Part shown: piece by piece, positions 1-7,052 of the stretch
Layout of the letters: every line of letters starts with the position of its first letter
Numbering within the stretch: position 1 is the stretch's first letter
DNA from: Candidatus Acetothermia bacterium
GTDB lineage: Bacteria; Bipolaricaulota; Bipolaricaulia; RBG-16-55-9; DRXL01
Direction: 5' to 3'
Assembly: GCA_016179105.1 (NCBI GenBank)
Contig: JACOSB010000097.1
Coordinates: 1 to 33,946, forward strand
DNA length: 33,946 nt
Notes under the pieces: generated by a model
Databases searched by the model: none
The model's input: the letters and a program-made list of their open reading frames with translations, nothing else
What the model was told of the DNA's origin: nothing
Position numbers and translations under genes: made by a program

Positions 1-80
1 AAGTGACCGCGGAGGCGTTGCTCGTGGGCTTTCAACTCGGAGAGGCTCTCACGAATCTGGCGCGAGTAGTTGATCCACAT
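1..80 (-). mobile_element. N-terminus of probable IS630-family transposase (partial)
   Basis: The minus strand has an ATG at 80-78 preceded by AGGAGG six bases away. It opens a 26-codon reading frame that runs off the window edge. The peptide starts MWINYSRQIRE and continues with a charged helix ending in RLRGH. This resembles the start of the helix-turn-helix half of IS630-type transposases as I remember them, where a similar helix precedes the ADRVRMLRLL segment. Only 26 residues are visible, so the family call is tentative. It is divergent from the copper operon promoter that starts about 35 bp away. Confidence 0.4.
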
Positions 81-113
81 CGTGCACCTCCTGATTCCTA
101 CCAGCTTAACATC

Positions 114-142
114 TTGACCTTTTTATTGCAAATTAGTATAAC
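114..142 (+). promoter_or_regulatory. Sigma70-type promoter of the copper operon
   Basis: TTGACC at 114-119 and TATAAC at 137-142 are separated by 17 bases, so each box differs from consensus at one position. Transcription should start near 149, about 27 bases before the GTG of the first gene. The heptamer CTTAACA occurs directly repeated at 105-111 and 142-148, flanking the core promoter. It could be a regulator site, but nothing else supports that. Confidence 0.7.
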
Positions 143-175
143 TTAACACGCACAAGCCAGGGAGCAAGCATCGAA

Positions 176-493
176 GTGACTGCTGTTTTCTTGAACCCGT
201 TAATGAAACCACAAGAGAGTAAAGAGCAGCTTCAGTTCAAAGTCACACTCGATACGCATTCCGTGGACCTGATGCAGTTCGATCTAGCAAAGGTGGCAGC
301 CGTGCGAACCAGTGCCGGAAGCAGCCTAGAGGCAAGCTTTTTCTGGGAGCCGAGCAACGAGTCCTCCCATCATCGCACCGGCATTTTGAAGGTTCCCGCG
401 ACATTGGACGAGAAAGCCGAGTACATCGAGCTGGAGCTGAAGAACATTGGTATACCGTCGCGGGTCTTTCGATGGGAGCTGCGGAAGTCTTAG
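176..493 (+). CDS. Small conserved protein with HSVDL and HHR motifs, copper operon leader gene
   Basis: This 105-residue protein starts with GTG, with a GGAG-type site about ten bases upstream. The predicted transcript starts near 149 and no upstream in-frame ATG exists, so the start is well constrained. The sequence reads as an all-beta domain with THSVDL near residue 27, a WEP turn near residue 57, SSHHRTGIL near residue 63 and a closing FRWEL strand. I recall the same motif set in small proteins of thermophiles encoded near metal genes, but I know no assigned function. There is no signal peptide or membrane segment. The paired histidines would suit metal binding. It sits first in the operon, ahead of the Met-rich membrane protein and the Cu ATPase, which suggests a copper-related role by context only. 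Confidence 0.7.
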   Translation: MTAVFLNPLMKPQESKEQLQFKVTLDTHSVDLMQFDLAKVAAVRTSAGSSLEASFFWEPSNESSHHRTGILKVPATLDEKAEYIELELKNIGIPSRVFRWELRKS

Positions 494-544
494 AGTGCTT
501 TTTTATCAGACCGATGGATTTGTTCATCAGAAGGAGGGGTTGCA

Positions 545-949
545 ATGTCAGCGGGTCCTGCACAAACAGAGCAAAAGCCCATCACGGCGTTCGTCATCTC
601 GCTCTTCGCCGGCTTCTGGATGCTGGCCTCTGGAGGCATGATGTATGCGTTTGGATGGGATAACTGGAATGACATGATGCAAGGCATGGGCGGATGGATG
701 TGGGGGCATGGGATGATGCGTGGCTGGATGCCTGGGTTCTGGTGGCCCTGGTTTGGGGCCATCGCGGGTATTGTCGTGTTGCTCAGCGCAGTGATGCTCT
801 ACGCCAAGCCAACACAGAGCCAATCTTGGGGGATCGTCATTCTTATTGCCTCGATACTTAATTTCTTCATAGGCATGGGAGGTTTGCTGGCAGCGTCGCT
901 GGGCGTGATCGGCGGGATTCTCGCCATGTCGTGGAAGCCGCAGTCATAG
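545..949 (+). CDS. Met/His/Trp-rich small membrane protein
   Basis: This is a 134-residue protein with an AAGGAGGGG site six bases before its ATG. A first membrane helix spans about residues 14-38. A loop at about 38-64 is unusually rich in Met, Trp and Gly and carries GHGMM and WMWG motifs. At least two more hydrophobic helices follow, at about 65-87 and 93-128. Met-rich loops with histidine are common in periplasmic copper-binding segments. Together with the CopA gene 21 bp downstream, this suggests copper binding or delivery at the membrane. I cannot assign it to a named family. Pfam-style DUFs for four-helix membrane proteins of this size are possible. Confidence 0.75.
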   Translation: MSAGPAQTEQKPITAFVISLFAGFWMLASGGMMYAFGWDNWNDMMQGMGGWMWGHGMMRGWMPGFWWPWFGAIAGIVVLLSAVMLYAKPTQSQSWGIVILIASILNFFIGMGGLLAASLGVIGGILAMSWKPQS

Positions 950-970
950 GGAAAGGAGTTGTAGGTATTC

Positions 971-3742
971 ATGGTCAAAGATCCAGTATGCGGCATGGAG
1001 ATCGAGAAAACTTCCGTGTTCTCCTCGCGGACATTTGACGGCCAGACGTACTACTTCTGCTCACAGGCCTGCGAACAAAAATTTCTCGCTGATCCCGGAA
1101 AGTACGCAAAACCTTCAAAGGTCCAGGAGACCCATGCCCACCATCAATCTAAAGGCGCAGCAGCCGCCACCCTCCAGCAGCCCGAAGGCAGCGAGCCTGC
1201 CGCCGGCCGGCTGCTGCGCTGGGCCTCCTCTGCTACTACGGGTGTCAACCCCCAAGCGGATATAGTGCGCATAGAAATCCCCATCAGCGGCATGATCTGC
1301 TCTGGCTGCACCCGCACCATTGAAAAGGTGCTCAAGGATGTCCCAGGCGTGCGAAGAGTCAATGTCAACCCGGCGACAGAGACAGCTCACATCTGGTACG
1401 AGCCCAAGAAAGCGAACGTCGCTGAGCTTCACCAAGCGATCAAGGAAGCCGGCTACCAGACCGATGCCAGAGACTTGCGATTGCGGGTGGAGGGCATCTA
1501 CTGCTCCGGTTGCATCACTCAGATCGAAGACGCTTTGCAGAAGACCCCCGGCGTGGTGGCCGCCTCGCTTAACCCGGCTACAGAAGAAGCCAAGGTAGAG
1601 TATGTGCCAAGCCAGACGGATCTGAAAGCCATCCAAAAATCCGTCGAAGCTGCCGGACCATATAAAGCCACGGATGCGACCGCACCCAGCCCAGAATCTC
1701 TCGGTAGAGAGGCCGATGACTCGGAGCGAGAATATCGCTCGCTCATGCGCAAGTGGTGGTTTGGGGCGGCGGTGGGAGCCTTTACGATGATCTTCTCATA
1801 CCCTCAGCTCTTCCCCGGCCTGCGGGAAGCCTTGCCGCATGGCAGCCCTCAGCTTCGTTACTTGTGGATGTCCATGGGTGTGGCTTCGTTGGCTGTCATG
1901 GTCTACAGCGGTAACCAATTCTTCGTGGGCATGTGGGAATCACTGAAAAAACGCTCGGCCAACATGCACACACTGATCGCCATCGGCACTGGAGTAGCTT
2001 GGGTCTATTCGACCATCGCGGTGCTCCTCCCGCAGATCTTCCCGTCTCAAGAAATGACCGATGTGTACTATGACGTGACGGTCGTGGTCACGGCGCTGGT
2101 TGTGTTGGGATTAGCCATGGAAGTGAGAGCCAAAGGGCGCACCAGCGAAGCGATCAAGAAGCTAATCGGTCTCCAAGCGAAGATGGCAAGAGTCATCCGC
2201 GACGGGAAAGAGATTGATATTCCTGTTGAAGAAGTTTTAGTCGGAGATCTCGTAGTCGTTCGTCCGGGTGAAAAAATCCCGGTCGATGGCGAAGTCATCG
2301 AAGGAGCTTCGGCTGTCGATGAATCGATGATAACTGGCGAGAGCATTCCGATCGAGAAGCGTCTCGGTGATGAAGTGATTGGCGCCACTATCAACAAGAC
2401 AGGCTCATTCAAATTCCGGACCACCAAAGTCGGCAAGGATACGGCTCTTGCGAACATCATCCGCATGGTGCAGGATGCGCAAGCCACAAAAGTGCCCATC
2501 CAGCGCCTCGTTGATGTGGTGAGCAGCTATTTCACGCCGGCGGTGATCATCCTCGCGATTCTGGGCTTCATCATCTGGTACGACTTCGGGCCCCAACCCA
2601 CCTTGGTTTATGCGTTGATTGTCGCCGTCACGACACTAATCATTGCTTGTCCCTGCGCACTGGGCATGGCCACGCCGATGTCGCTGACTACGGGCGTCGG
2701 CCTCGGAGCACTCAACGGCATCTTGATCCGTGGCGGTGAAGCGTTGCAGACGACGAAAGAACTCAACACGATAATCCTCGACAAGACGGGCACGATCACC
2801 CACGGCAAGCCTGCTCTGACTGATGTCGTCTTGGCCAACAATCCTAAGCCCGGAACTATGACAGAGGATGAACTGTTGGGCTTGGCCGCGGCTGTCGAGA
2901 AAGGCTCCGAACACCCGCTGGCAGCCGCGATCGTCGAGGGTGCTCAGGTACGTAATCTCACTTTGGCCCAAGTCGAAAATTTCAGTGCCATCCCCGGCCA
3001 CGGCGTCGAGGCGACTGTCGACAACAGAAAACTTCTCCTAGGAAACTTGAAGCTCATGCGCGATCGCCAGATTCCTGTTGGAACTCTAGAAGAGCAAGCG
3101 ACGAAGCTCGCCGACGACGGCAAGACGCCGATGTATGTGGCCGTCGATGGGCAAATCGCAGGGATTATCGCGGTCGCCGATACGGTCAAAGAAGACTCGA
3201 AGCAAGCGATTGAAATACTCAAGCAGATGGGCTTGGAAGTGGTGATGATCACCGGAGACAACGAAAGAACGGCCAAAGCAATCGCGCGCCATGTCGGAAT
3301 CGACCGCGTGTTAGCCGAAGTGTTGCCGCAAGACAAGGCGCGCAACGTGCAGAAGCTCCAGCTCGAAGGAAAGAGTGTGGGGATGGTCGGCGACGGCATC
3401 AACGACGCCCCAGCTTTGGCGCAAGCCGATGTCGGCTTCGCGATCGGCACCGGCACAGATGTAGCTATCGAAGCAAGCGACATCACGCTCATCAAGGGCA
3501 GCCTGCGGGGAGTCGTCACGGCAATCCAGATCAGCCGGGCTACCATGGGCAATGTCTTCCAGAACCTGTTCGGAGCATTCATCTACAACACGGTGGGCAT
3601 CCCGATCGCGCTAGGTGTTCTGTATCCATTCTTCGGCATCCTGCTCTCGCCGTTGATGGCCGCGACAGCCATGTCCTTCAGCTCGGTCACGGTGATTGCC
3701 AACGCGAATAGGCTTAAGCGTTTTAAGCCAAGAGGAGTGTGA
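971..3742 (+). CDS. copA: Cu(I)-exporting P1B-type ATPase with YHS and two HMA domains
   Basis: The 923-residue protein couples ATP hydrolysis to export of Cu(I) across the inner membrane. Residues 1-45 form a YHS metal-binding domain (DPVCGM, then YYFCSQAC). Two HMA domains follow, with CSGC at 109-112 and 177-180. Next come the actuator TGES at 454-457, the membrane CPC at 559-561, the phosphorylated DKTGT at 603-607, the HP pair at 647-648 and GDGIND near 807. The last helices carry the YN and MxxSS signatures of the Cu(I)-specific CopA class rather than CopB or zinc pumps. Its usual length is about 750-830; the extra length is the YHS domain and second HMA. AAGGAG lies 12 bases before the ATG. 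The next gene begins immediately downstream. Confidence 0.96.
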   Translation: MVKDPVCGMEIEKTSVFSSRTFDGQTYYFCSQACEQKFLADPGKYAKPSKVQETHAHHQSKGAAAATLQQPEGSEPAAGRLLRWASSATTGVNPQADIVRIEIPISGMICSGCTRTIEKVLKDVPGVRRVNVNPATETAHIWYEPKKANVAELHQAIKEAGYQTDARDLRLRVEGIYCSGCITQIEDALQKTPGVVAASLNPATEEAKVEYVPSQTDLKAIQKSVEAAGPYKATDATAPSPESLGREADDSEREYRSLMRKWWFGAAVGAFTMIFSYPQLFPGLREALPHGSPQLRYLWMSMGVASLAVMVYSGNQFFVGMWESLKKRSANMHTLIAIGTGVAWVYSTIAVLLPQIFPSQEMTDVYYDVTVVVTALVVLGLAMEVRAKGRTSEAIKKLIGLQAKMARVIRDGKEIDIPVEEVLVGDLVVVRPGEKIPVDGEVIEGASAVDESMITGESIPIEKRLGDEVIGATINKTGSFKFRTTKVGKDTALANIIRMVQDAQATKVPIQRLVDVVSSYFTPAVIILAILGFIIWYDFGPQPTLVYALIVAVTTLIIACPCALGMATPMSLTTGVGLGALNGILIRGGEALQTTKELNTIILDKTGTITHGKPALTDVVLANNPKPGTMTEDELLGLAAAVEKGSEHPLAAAIVEGAQVRNLTLAQVENFSAIPGHGVEATVDNRKLLLGNLKLMRDRQIPVGTLEEQATKLADDGKTPMYVAVDGQIAGIIAVADTVKEDSKQAIEILKQMGLEVVMITGDNERTAKAIARHVGIDRVLAEVLPQDKARNVQKLQLEGKSVGMVGDGINDAPALAQADVGFAIGTGTDVAIEASDITLIKGSLRGVVTAIQISRATMGNVFQNLFGAFIYNTVGIPIALGVLYPFFGILLSPLMAATAMSFSSVTVIANANRLKRFKPRGV

Positions 3743-3747
3743 GTGCT

Positions 3748-4125
3748 ATGACCCCAGACAAAATCCTTGTGACCTTAGGCGGATTGGGTGCGATTGCCTT
3801 CATCATTTGGTTCTTTTGGATGGCCAAGAGAGAAGGCATAAAAGCAGCCGTCACGTCCTCGGGCTATCAGGAAGTGATGGTGCTCGTTAAGGGCGATTAC
3901 ACGCCGGACGTGATCGTGGTCGAACGTGGGAAACCCGTGCGTCTCAACTTCCGCCGCGAGGAGACAGCCTCGTGTTCTGAGATGGTGATCTTCCCCGACT
4001 TCAATAAGTCGGCCAAGTTGCCCGAGGGCCAGACAATAGCGATTGAACTGATGCCTGACAAAACGGGAGAGTACGAATTCCAGTGCCAGATGGGAATGCT
4101 GAGGGGCAAGCTGATCGTGGAGTGA
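3748..4125 (+). CDS. Membrane-anchored cupredoxin-domain protein
   Basis: I chose the ATG at 3748 because GAGGAG at 3732-3737 lies ten bases upstream. The GTG at 3739 would sit one base from that site and overlap the copA stop. The product is 125 residues. An N-terminal helix at about residues 6-26 anchors it, and a single cupredoxin barrel follows. Cys in the ASCSEMVIFPDF segment and CQMGM near the C-terminus match the copper-ligand pattern of plastocyanin-like Cupredoxin_1 proteins found beside CopA ATPases. It probably passes copper to or from the pump on the outer face of the membrane. The role is inferred from domain and context. Confidence 0.85.
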   Translation: MTPDKILVTLGGLGAIAFIIWFFWMAKREGIKAAVTSSGYQEVMVLVKGDYTPDVIVVERGKPVRLNFRREETASCSEMVIFPDFNKSAKLPEGQTIAIELMPDKTGEYEFQCQMGMLRGKLIVE

Positions 4126-4129
4126 CCTT

Positions 4130-4350
4130 ATGTATGCGTTTCTTATCCCCCTGCTGATTGGTTCTTGTTTCAGTGGCCGACACTGCTGACTCTGGTCATG
4201 TTTCCCATACTCGTGACGATGTATATTAGGCTAGCTCGGCGCGAGGAGCAGGAGGTGCAGGCGGTGTTTGGCGAGGAGTACGCCCGATATGCTGCGACCA
4301 CGCCTGCATTCATCTCTCGGTTTGGTCGTGCAACGCCAAAAGAGGAGTGA
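4130..4350 (+). pseudogene. Remnant of isoprenylcysteine carboxyl methyltransferase-like gene
   Basis: The reading frame from about 4165 encodes the C-terminal signature of ICMT-like membrane methyltransferases: a hydrophobic helix, then RREEQEVQAVFGEEYARYAATTP and a short tail. The upstream half of the protein, including most of the membrane helices, is absent. A short ATG frame at 4130 (MYAFLIPLLIG) lies in a different frame and looks like the preceding helix, so a frame break near 4155-4165 also fits. Complete relatives are about 150-200 residues. A TTG start at 4165 could still express a 61-residue peptide, but the lost SAM-binding parts argue against function. Confidence 0.6.
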
Positions 4351-4360
4351 GAGGATCTCT

Positions 4361-4999
4361 ATGGACCCCAAGGCCACTGCCGTCACCAAAGCCCGCTATA
4401 ATCGCATCGCCCCCCTCTATGACCTGATGGATAGTTTTATGGAGTGGCTCTTATTTCGTGAATGGCGGAAGCTCGTCTGGCAGGCAGTTGGCCCAGCGCA
4501 GAGGCTTTTAGAAGTCGGCGTAGGCACCGGCAAGAATATACTTTACTATCCAGAAGATACTCAGATCACAGCGATCGACTTGAGCGATCAGATGCTCATG
4601 AGAGCCCGCAAGCGGGCACAGAAACTAGGTCTACGCGTTGAACTCTCACAAATGGACGCTCAAGCCCTGGATTTTGCAGATGATGCTCTCGACACGGTCG
4701 TGGCTACGTTTGTCTTCTGCTCCGTGCCCGATCCCGTGTTGGGCTTGCAGGAGATTAACCGAGTGTTACGGCCCGGTGGCAAAGTAGTGCTGCTAGAGCA
4801 TATGCGGCCGGAGAGTCCTTGGCTCGGCAGACTCTTCGATCTGCTGAACCCGTTCGTCGTGCGGCTGTGGGGTGCCAACATCAACCGCAGAACTGTCGAG
4901 AATGTGCGTTTATCAGGTTTGGAAATCGAAAATATCGAGAGCCTGACGCCTCAGGGCATTGTCCAGATGATTATCGCTAGGGCTGGGAAGGAGAAATAA
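4361..4999 (+). CDS. UbiE/COQ5-like SAM-dependent methyltransferase
   Basis: The 212-residue product is a class I SAM-dependent methyltransferase. The ATG at 4361 has GAGGA five bases upstream; a longer frame from 4268 would overlap the preceding remnant and has no support. Motif I is LLEVGVGTGKN near residue 48. An acidic residue ends strand beta-2 (ITAIDLSDQ), and motifs FVFCSVPDP and LRPGGKVVLLEH follow. This is the UbiE/phospholipid N-methyltransferase pattern. The substrate cannot be read from sequence. Methyltransferases of this kind often sit beside ICMT-like and copper genes in such cassettes, so a lipid or quinone target under metal stress is possible. The next gene starts seven bases after its stop. 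Confidence 0.85.
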   Translation: MDPKATAVTKARYNRIAPLYDLMDSFMEWLLFREWRKLVWQAVGPAQRLLEVGVGTGKNILYYPEDTQITAIDLSDQMLMRARKRAQKLGLRVELSQMDAQALDFADDALDTVVATFVFCSVPDPVLGLQEINRVLRPGGKVVLLEHMRPESPWLGRLFDLLNPFVVRLWGANINRRTVENVRLSGLEIENIESLTPQGIVQMIIARAGKEK

Positions 5000-5006
5000 G
5001 CAAGAG

Positions 5007-6128
5007 ATGAGAAATGCTCTTAGTTTAGGCAGAATCTATGGCATCGAGCTGAGGCTGGATTTCAGCTGGTTCATCGTGTTTGCACTGGTGACATGGTCGT
5101 TAGGTGCTCATTATTTTCCGATGAACTACCGCTGGCCGGATTCGACCTACTGGACCGTCGGCTTAGTCACCAGCTTGCTCTTCTTCGCTTCCGTGCTGGC
5201 TCACGAATTGGGGCATAGCTACGTCGCGATCCGCAAGGGCATCCCCGTGAGAGCCATCACGCTCTTCATCTTCGGAGGCATGGCCGAGATCACGAAAGAA
5301 CCGCAACGCCCGCGCGATGAGTTTCTCATTGCGATTGCCGGGCCGACCGTCAGCGGTGCCTTGGGATTGCTATTCCGAGTACTCTATCTGGCAGTGCCCG
5401 ACCCCGCGCAGCCGATTGCAGCGCTGGCCTACTGGCTGAGCTGGATCAACTTCAGCCTAGGGGTCTTCAACTTGATACCGGGCTTCCCGCTGGACGGCGG
5501 GCGAGTCTTAAGGGCGATCGTCTGGGGATTCACCGGTAGTTTTCAGAAAGCCACTCAGATTGCCTCCATTTCAGGTCGCGTGATTGCCTACGGGTTCATC
5601 GCTTTCGGGATCTGGATCTTCTTCAGCGGCAACTGGGTCAATGGGCTCTGGTTGGGCTTCATCGGCTGGTTCTTGGAGAACGCTGCCATCAGCAGCTATA
5701 AACAAGTCGCGTTGCGCGAGCAGCTCGCAGGCGTGACGGCCCGCGAAGTCATGATGACTGACTGCCCCCATGTGTCGCGCCAGATGACGCTGCAGGAGTT
5801 GATCTACGAATATATTCTGAAGGGCACCCGCCGCTGCTTCCCCGTTATCGAAAACGGGAAAGTCCTGGGAATTATCACGCTGCACCACGTCAAAGCGATC
5901 CCCCAGGAGCAGTGGGCGATGACGACGGTTGGCCAAGCGATGAAGCCCTTCGAGCAAACCAAACGGGTGCGGCCCGATCAAGATCTGTTCGGGGTGTTGG
6001 AGTTCATGACCGCTGAAGACATCAATCAAGTCCCGGTGGTGGAGGATGGAAAGTTCTTGGGCATGATCTCACGCGACCGCGTGCTGGACGTGATTGCCAC
6101 GAAGACGGAGTTAGGACTCAAAATCTAG
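5007..6128 (+). CDS. Site-2 intramembrane metalloprotease with two CBS domains (M50B)
   Basis: This 373-residue protein has the M50B layout. The zinc-binding HELGH is at 66-70 in a hydrophobic helix, and NLIPGFPLDGG at 155-165 supplies the third metal ligand. Four to six membrane helices span residues 15-230. Residues about 245-370 form a pair of CBS domains, which in this family sense nucleotides and gate proteolysis. It would cleave a membrane-embedded substrate, classically an anti-sigma factor or signal-peptide remnant. No such substrate gene is adjacent. It lies between a methyltransferase and a ClpP-fold protease in the copper operon, consistent with envelope quality control. Confidence 0.92.
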   Translation: MRNALSLGRIYGIELRLDFSWFIVFALVTWSLGAHYFPMNYRWPDSTYWTVGLVTSLLFFASVLAHELGHSYVAIRKGIPVRAITLFIFGGMAEITKEPQRPRDEFLIAIAGPTVSGALGLLFRVLYLAVPDPAQPIAALAYWLSWINFSLGVFNLIPGFPLDGGRVLRAIVWGFTGSFQKATQIASISGRVIAYGFIAFGIWIFFSGNWVNGLWLGFIGWFLENAAISSYKQVALREQLAGVTAREVMMTDCPHVSRQMTLQELIYEYILKGTRRCFPVIENGKVLGIITLHHVKAIPQEQWAMTTVGQAMKPFEQTKRVRPDQDLFGVLEFMTAEDINQVPVVEDGKFLGMISRDRVLDVIATKTELGLKI

Positions 6129-6144
6129 GAGAGGAGTCGATCGC

Positions 6145-6939
6145 ATGACTGGACAACCGGATGTCTCCGAAACAAAAGAACTGAACAAGGAGGCACTACG
6201 CCAGCAGATCTTAACGAATCGTCGCGAGATTATTCAAAAGCTAGAACAAGAACGAGGCAGCCGGGTCATCACGCTCATCCACCGCAAGGAGCCTTGGCTG
6301 GAGGAAGAACAGAGCATCTCCATTGAAGACAGTGAACACGTGCTCATGGAGATTCATAGCACGCCGCCGAAGAAGCCGATAGATATAATCATTCACACGC
6401 CCGGCGGGCTGCAGTTGGCTGCCGAGATGATCGGTTCCGCGCTGAAACAACATCCAGGCAAAGTGACCGCTATCGTGCCATTCTATGCCATGAGTGGTGG
6501 GACGCTCATCGCTCTTGCTGCCGATGAGATCTTGATGGAGCGCTTTAGCGTGCTAGGCCCCTTGGATCCGCAAATCAACGGCATGGCCTCTGGTGCACTT
6601 GTCAACCTCATTCCCAAGAAACCCATCGAAATGATTGCCGATGAAACGATTATCTTGGCTGACGTCGCGGAAAAGGCACTCAAAGAAGTGTCCGGGTATA
6701 TCGCATGGTTCTTAGGGGGCAAGAAGATCAGCAAAGGGCAAGTGAAGCTCATCGTCGAATTTCTGACAGGTGGCTATGTGGCCCATAGCCGCCCACTTTC
6801 GTACGAGACTTTGGCCGGGCTGAAGCTGCCAGCCAAGCAAGGTGTTCCAGAGTTGGTCTGGAAACTATTCTCGACGTGCATATTTGGACACTGCGAGCGA
6901 CCAACCCTTAGGTGTACCACAGGCTGCCATTACTCGTGA
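6145..6939 (+). CDS. SDH-family ClpP-fold serine protease, altered C-terminus
   Basis: The protein is 264 residues, with a ClpP/crotonase fold of the serine dehydrogenase proteinase type. HTPGG near residue 84 and FYAMSGGT near residue 112, which holds the nucleophile Ser, match the family. GAGGAG lies about ten bases before the ATG. The family pattern holds to about residue 240 (QGVPELVWKL). The remaining 22 residues are cysteine-rich and unlike relatives, which normally end in a Pro/Arg-rich stretch. A +1 frame gives a plausible different tail through 6952, so a frameshift or recombination near 6860 is likely. The catalytic core seems intact. Relatives often lie beside site-2 proteases. Confidence 0.8.
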   Translation: MTGQPDVSETKELNKEALRQQILTNRREIIQKLEQERGSRVITLIHRKEPWLEEEQSISIEDSEHVLMEIHSTPPKKPIDIIIHTPGGLQLAAEMIGSALKQHPGKVTAIVPFYAMSGGTLIALAADEILMERFSVLGPLDPQINGMASGALVNLIPKKPIEMIADETIILADVAEKALKEVSGYIAWFLGGKKISKGQVKLIVEFLTGGYVAHSRPLSYETLAGLKLPAKQGVPELVWKLFSTCIFGHCERPTLRCTTGCHYS

Positions 6940-6967
6940 AGCAGTTTAGACGTCGGCTGACCATGTC

Positions 6968-6996
6968 TTGACAAAGAGAGCTTTTTGTATTATCAT
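6968..6996 (+). promoter_or_regulatory. Sigma70-type promoter of the RND exporter operon
   Basis: A perfect TTGACA at 6968-6973 is separated by 17 bases from TATCAT at 6991-6996. Transcription should start near 7003, inside the inverted repeat described next. The promoter is independent of the copper operon, which ends 29 bases upstream. Confidence 0.8.
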
Positions 6997-6998
6997 AG

Positions 6999-7014
6999 TT
7001 TCGAATTATCGAAA
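6999..7014. promoter_or_regulatory. Inverted repeat at the RND operon start, candidate ArsR operator
   Basis: TTTCGA and TCGAAA flank a four-base ATTA centre. The repeat begins two bases after the -10 box and covers the expected +1. A bound dimer would block initiation. The operon's last intact gene encodes an ArsR-type repressor, so autoregulation is the simplest reading; ArsR-family sites are usually AT-rich dyads of similar placement. Confidence 0.5.
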
Positions 7015-7052
7015 TTAGTAATGATCTAAAGGAGTTGGCTGATCATATCCTT

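Noticed and set aside
3739..3747. GTG start of the cupredoxin gene at 3739
   Set aside because: GAGGAG would be one base away; the ATG at 3748 has correct spacing.
4268..4360. Upstream extension of the methyltransferase
   Set aside because: It overlaps the ICMT-like remnant in another frame, and the ATG at 4361 has a good ribosome site.
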